Of a stretch of DNA of 64,000 bases, positions 60,705 to 64,000 are shown in pieces. Location: assembly GCA_021802425.1 (NCBI GenBank), contig JAJZXJ010000010.1, positions 1 through 64,000 on the forward strand, written 5' to 3'. This stretch comes from Acidulodesulfobacterium sp021802425 (GTDB taxonomy: Bacteria > SZUA-79 > Acidulodesulfobacterales > Acidulodesulfobacteraceae). Position 1 is the stretch's first letter. The number at the start of each line of letters is the position of its first letter. The notes beneath the pieces were generated by a model. The model was not told where the DNA came from, did not search any database, and saw only the letters and a list, made by a program, of their open reading frames with translations. The position numbers and the translations under genes were made by a program.

Positions 60705-61520
60705 TTAAAATATGATTTTATAAAATCCGTGCAATGCAATCATATAAACGGCTTCGGATACCTTGACGCTAAAACCGAGCATGTCGCCGTTTACCCCGCC
60801 AAATTTTTTAGCAAAATAAAACGCCGCGGCCAGAACAAAAAAAATTGAAATCAGCGCCGAAAAAATGCCTGCCAGTTTTAAAAAAATAAAGACTATTATA
60901 ACAGTAAAAACAGAGGCGGCAATAAATGTCGAAAGCTTTGTTCCCTCGGTAAAGATCGTTCCTATCCCCTTAAAATCCTCCGGCGTATTAGAAAAATAAG
61001 ACAATAGCACTATAGAATACCTGCCTATAACGGGAAATGTCAATAATGATAAATAAATAAACCCGGAATTTATTCCGTTAACCGCGAGCCACATAATCAA
61101 TATATAAAAAATAACCGCGATAATTCCCGAAGTCCCTGCGTTAACATCCTTCATTGCATTATAAAATCTGACCTTATCGCCGCTTTTTAAGTAAGCAAAA
61201 AGTCCGTCCGTCGTATCCGACAGGCCGTCGAAGTGAAGCCCGCCCGTTAAAATAAAAAGAAACAGAATAGACATTAAGACGGAAGCCGGGGCCGCCGAAA
61301 ACTTATTAAAAATATAAAATACGAGGGCTAAAATTGCCCCGATAAACAGCCCTGCCAGAGGAAAATATTTTATGGATGCCGTCAACTTAATTATTGCCGA
61401 ATTATCGCCCTCACCGCCATTAGCCTTATCTTTTTTTCTTAGTCTGAATATTGTTAAAAAGCTTACGGCTTCCAATAAATTACCCACGATAAACGCCTGT
61501 TTTATTCGCTCATTGGCCAT
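60705..61520 (-). CDS. cobS: Adenosylcobinamide-GDP ribazoletransferase (cobalamin synthase)
   Basis: A membrane-embedded enzyme joining alpha-ribazole to AdoCbi-GDP in the last step of the lower-ligand pathway. Several hydrophobic helices surround the conserved GGLHFDGLSDTTDGLFA near 90-107, whose aspartates bind metal, and the DVNAGTSGIIAVI segment near 124. Length is 271. It lies 57 bp after cobT. Confidence 0.93.
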   Translation of the reverse strand: MANERIKQAFIVGNLLEAVSFLTIFRLRKKDKANGGEGDNSAIIKLTASIKYFPLAGLFIGAILALVFYIFNKFSAAPASVLMSILFLFILTGGLHFDGLSDTTDGLFAYLKSGDKVRFYNAMKDVNAGTSGIIAVIFYILIMWLAVNGINSGFIYLSLLTFPVIGRYSIVLLSYFSNTPEDFKGIGTIFTEGTKLSTFIAASVFTVIIVFIFLKLAGIFSALISIFFVLAAAFYFAKKFGGVNGDMLGFSVKVSEAVYMIALHGFYKIIF

Positions 61521-61577
61521 TATTTTCCGTAATCCGTTTATTTTTGAGGTTCTGTTATCTTCCGTTATTAATATTAA

Positions 61578-62666
61578 TTATTTATTAAGTTTTGACGCAA
61601 AGACATTTGCCTCGTCGAATGTCAACATATTGTTATACATGTTAATAGCCGTTTCGATTATATTCATCGCTATAACCGCACCCGTTCCCTCTCCCAGACG
61701 CATAGACAAATCCAGAATCGGTTTTTTACCTTTTATAAGGTTAACGGCGGTTTTATGACCTCTTTCTTTTGATAAATGACCTAAAAACATGTAATCCAAA
61801 ACATCAGGGTTAAGATTAACGGCTATTAGCGCGCCTGCGGTAGAAATAAAACCATCGACGACAACGGGAACCCTGTTAATGGCACACCCCAGTATAAAAC
61901 CTGCTATTGCGCCGATTTCAAATCCACCAACCCCCGCTAAAACATCTATCGGGTCGCCGCCGTTTTGTATATTGGATTTAATTGCTTTTTCGATAATAGA
62001 GGCCTTTTTGCTTATTATGCTTGAACTCACGCCTGTTCCGCGGCCGCAAACAAATACGGGCGATTTTCTTGAATAAAAACAAGTAATCGCGGAAGACGGG
62101 GTTGTATTGCCTATACCCATATCGCCGGTTGCGCAAAAATCAGCCCCTTTTTCCCTGACGATATTGGATATTTCTATTCCTTTAAGAATTGATTTTAAAG
62201 CATCGTCATATGTCATGGCTTTAGATTTAAATATATTATTTGTTCCTGCCTTAATCTTTCCGTTTATAAAATTGCCCGCTGCCGGCATTTTTAAATTCGC
62301 GTTGATTCCGACATCTACGACCAGAACATTGGCGTTTACGGAATTTGCTATCGCGTTTATGGCCGCGCCGCCGCTTAAAAAATTTATAACCATTTGAGCC
62401 GTAACATCCTGTTTAAACAGGCTAATTCCTTCTTCTACGACTCCATGGTCGCCCGCAAATACGCAAACAAACTTATTTTTTAAATACGGTCTTTCTTCTT
62501 CCGTAATGGCAACGATATCTTTGGCAAACTCCTCCAATCTGCCAAGGCTTCCCTTTGGCTTTATAAGCCTGTTAAGCCTATATTCCGCAATTTTATAAAA
62601 TTTTTTTTTATCCACCGGCTTTATTGAATTAACTAATGAAAAAAGATAATCCTTTTTTTTATTCAT
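61578..62666 (-). CDS. cobT: Nicotinate-nucleotide--dimethylbenzimidazole phosphoribosyltransferase
   Basis: CobT makes alpha-ribazole phosphate for the B12 lower ligand. Blocks: KPKGSLGRLEEFA near 34-46, FAGDHGVVEEGIS near 70, GDMGIGNTTPSSAI near 180, DPIDVLAGVGGFEIGAIAG near 235 and the catalytic-Glu segment SMRLGEGTGAV near 329. Length is 362. The natural base may be other than DMB in anaerobes. No cobalamin riboswitch was visible in the 123-bp gap upstream. Confidence 0.95.
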   Translation of the reverse strand: MNKKKDYLFSLVNSIKPVDKKKFYKIAEYRLNRLIKPKGSLGRLEEFAKDIVAITEEERPYLKNKFVCVFAGDHGVVEEGISLFKQDVTAQMVINFLSGGAAINAIANSVNANVLVVDVGINANLKMPAAGNFINGKIKAGTNNIFKSKAMTYDDALKSILKGIEISNIVREKGADFCATGDMGIGNTTPSSAITCFYSRKSPVFVCGRGTGVSSSIISKKASIIEKAIKSNIQNGGDPIDVLAGVGGFEIGAIAGFILGCAINRVPVVVDGFISTAGALIAVNLNPDVLDYMFLGHLSKERGHKTAVNLIKGKKPILDLSMRLGEGTGAVIAMNIIETAINMYNNMLTFDEANVFASKLNK

Positions 62667-62789
62667 ATAAAAACTTTAAAAAATTAAAATCATTATCGTT
62701 ATATTAATTTTGATTTTATTAATTTTATTATAGATTATGATAAAAAGATAGATATAAAATTGGGTGCTTTTACTAAATCCGTCAGGTTT

Positions 62790-63395
62790 TTATTTCAATA
62801 ATACCGGATTCCCCGCAATAATACAGAAGGCTTTGTCCGATAAGGCGGAAAGCTCCTGTTCCATTAACCCGTTCAATTCGATAAACTTTCTAAGATAAAC
62901 ATCCGCCGGTACCATATTGAAACCAAGCGAATCGGCTACGGTTATAATGGAGCATTTAATTTCCTTGAGGTATTTTGAAAGCCTTAAAATGGCTCCCTGC
63001 GCAAAATCAAAATCGGATATATTTTTAAAGATGGAAGATAGCCATAATGTTAAGGAATCAATGAGAATTATTCCCTTTTTATTTTTAAAAGATTTATAAG
63101 CGGCATCTATCGCGGCCAGCAAATCCGCAAAATTTTCATGAACAATAAAAATATCCGACCTTTTTTCTTTATGTCTTTTTATTTTAAGAAGCATTTCACT
63201 ATCCAAATTTTCAATTTTTGCGGTTGCGATAAAATGGAGCGGACTATAATCCCGCCCGGCGGGGGCTAAATCGGGACTGGAGTCCAAGCCGCCGCCGAAA
63301 AATGTTTTATAAATCAATAAGGCTTGTTCTTCGGCATATTTTGATTTACCGGAAGATATGCCGCCTGTTATAAAAATTTTGGGTGGATTTTCCAT
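62790..63395 (-). CDS. cobU: Adenosylcobinamide kinase / adenosylcobinamide-phosphate guanylyltransferase
   Basis: The bifunctional CobU phosphorylates adenosylcobinamide, then attaches GMP, for salvage and nucleotide-loop assembly. The P-loop GGISSGKSKYAEEQA (about 11-25) and the guanylation-His segment RHKEKRSDIFIVHE near 73-86 are present. An insertion of about 20 residues (GGGLDSSPDLAPAGRDYSP) precedes the conserved IATA strand. The conserved closing segment is altered (PADVYLRKFIELNG). Length is 201. It is the first visible gene of the cobalamin run. Confidence 0.9.
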   Translation of the reverse strand: MENPPKIFITGGISSGKSKYAEEQALLIYKTFFGGGLDSSPDLAPAGRDYSPLHFIATAKIENLDSEMLLKIKRHKEKRSDIFIVHENFADLLAAIDAAYKSFKNKKGIILIDSLTLWLSSIFKNISDFDFAQGAILRLSKYLKEIKCSIITVADSLGFNMVPADVYLRKFIELNGLMEQELSALSDKAFCIIAGNPVLLK

Positions 63396-63438
63396 TTATA
63401 TTACATTATATTACATTGCAAATTTTTTATAGAATTTT

Positions 63439-64000
63439 TTAAATAACCCCGTAAGCGGATTTTTTAACGGCTTCCAGATACATCAATGCTTCGCTGTCTA
63501 TTTTTAGTATATCGTCAATCGTAGCAAGCGGATTAATTTTTTTAAGTATCGCATTAGCCAAAATATAATAGCCGTTATAAAATGCGTCCACAAATTCAAT
63601 CAGTTCTCCAAGTTTGCCTTTATGGTCAATTAACGCATCGGAAATTGCGGAATCAATATTTATTTCTTTCAATAAATCCTGAAACGGCATTCCAAGGGCA
63701 ACGCTTATGAGAGAAAGCATCCCTACTAAAAAGGCTTCATCGCCAAAACTTTTGTTTATGAATTTATTGCATATCGTTTCCATTGTTCTGCTTTTTACTA
63801 TTGCGCTTTCCAGTATGAGATTCGATTCTAAATCACTTTTGTCGGAAGCAAGCATCATGGTTAAAATCCATCTGGAAACATTGCCGTATCCCAAAAGTAC
63901 GATGGCTTGCCTTAATGAGGATATTTTTGCGGCAAATCCGTAAAAAACCGAGTTTATAAGCCTTAAAAGCCTAAAAACAAGAGCGGGCGAAGTTTTAAAT
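63439..64000 (-). CDS. HDOD-domain signalling protein (3' part, truncated by window edge)
   Basis: The minus-strand frame stays open from the stop at 63439 to the last base of the window, so the 5' part lies beyond 64000. The visible about 187 residues include RLLRLINSVFYGFAAKISSLRQAIVLLGYGNVSRWI, which matches HDOD domains. The helical C-terminal part resembles EAL-HDOD (YuxH-like) signalling proteins, but the EAL half would be off-window. An internal TTG at 63894 is unlikely to be the start. The role is probably in c-di-GMP or stress signalling, by homology only. Confidence 0.8.
   Translation of the reverse strand, partial: FKTSPALVFRLLRLINSVFYGFAAKISSLRQAIVLLGYGNVSRWILTMMLASDKSDLESNLILESAIVKSRTMETICNKFINKSFGDEAFLVGMLSLISVALGMPFQDLLKEINIDSAISDALIDHKGKLGELIEFVDAFYNGYYILANAILKKINPLATIDDILKIDSEALMYLEAVKKSAYGVI

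Noticed and set aside
62667..62789. Cobalamin riboswitch upstream of cobT
   Set aside because: The gap is AT-rich, and I see no B12-box-like sequence or long paired regions; the 43-bp gap before cobU is too short.

Overview
The window is a 64 kb piece of an AT-rich bacterial chromosome, almost entirely housekeeping and core metabolism, with two 100-N scaffold gaps (3159-3258 and 26969-27068). The gaps suggest a draft or metagenome-derived assembly. Several features point to an anaerobic, strictly respiratory, Desulfobacterota-like (deltaproteobacterial) lineage: aminofutalosine-type menaquinone synthesis, four-subunit pyruvate:ferredoxin oxidoreductase, MetF plus MetV and FolD (methyl-branch C1 chemistry), cobalamin assembly, SelB, CarD, a DUF1844 protein and a four-cysteine mini-protein. 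An uncultivated order such as Ca. Acidulodesulfobacterales would fit, but that placement is inference only. No phage, transposase, CRISPR or toxin-antitoxin locus was seen.

Layout: (1) 1-3120, plus strand: isoprenoid genes ispF and ispD, then gltX. (2) 3288-9183, minus: PIN-TRAM membrane protein, CarD-like regulator, and an operon for menaquinone tail addition (UbiD, UbiA, UbiX, MqnE). (3) 9275-19052, minus: selB and a protein quality-control block (Hsp20, M-domain-less ClpA, DUF1844, ClpB, DegP). The degP-clpB intergenic region carries a composite hairpin and two matching palindromes. (4) 19199-28005: a lone plus-strand membrane gene, then two secreted proteins, hflX, pgi, a CCA-transferase-like gene, miaA, lapA-like, HIT and sppA, all minus. 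(5) 28043-42156, minus: rpsA, ispH, aroA, tyrA, DAHP synthase, hisC and pheA, with a C1/pyruvate block (metV, folD, porB, porA, porD, porC, metF) set inside the aromatic genes. (6) 42260-48732, minus: MFS exporter, small alpha/beta hydrolase and the glycine cleavage genes gcvT-gcvH-gcvPA-gcvPB. (7) 48909-52003: initiator tRNA, manC and ugd (sugar nucleotides for surface polysaccharide). (8) 52370-57782: peroxiredoxin, purC, TonB, SPOR protein, Cys-rich mini-protein, RNase G and FtsB. (9) 57754-64000, minus: thiC, the cobalamin lower-ligand genes cbiA/cobB, cobS, cobT, cobU, and the 3' part of an HDOD signalling gene cut by the window edge.

The metabolic genes fit together. Pyruvate synthase, methylene-THF reductase, FolD and the glycine cleavage system share the folate C1 pool and ferredoxin, as expected for autotrophic or acetate-linked anaerobic growth, and B12 supports the corrinoid methyl carrier. 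Menaquinone genes supply the respiratory quinone. I do not see an unambiguous new biological system. The best candidates for a second look are the Hsp20-ClpA-DUF1844-ClpB-DegP block with its structured intergenic DNA, the REP-like palindromes around metF and purC, the secreted protein pair at 19719-21009 and the four-cysteine mini-protein at 55481-55666.
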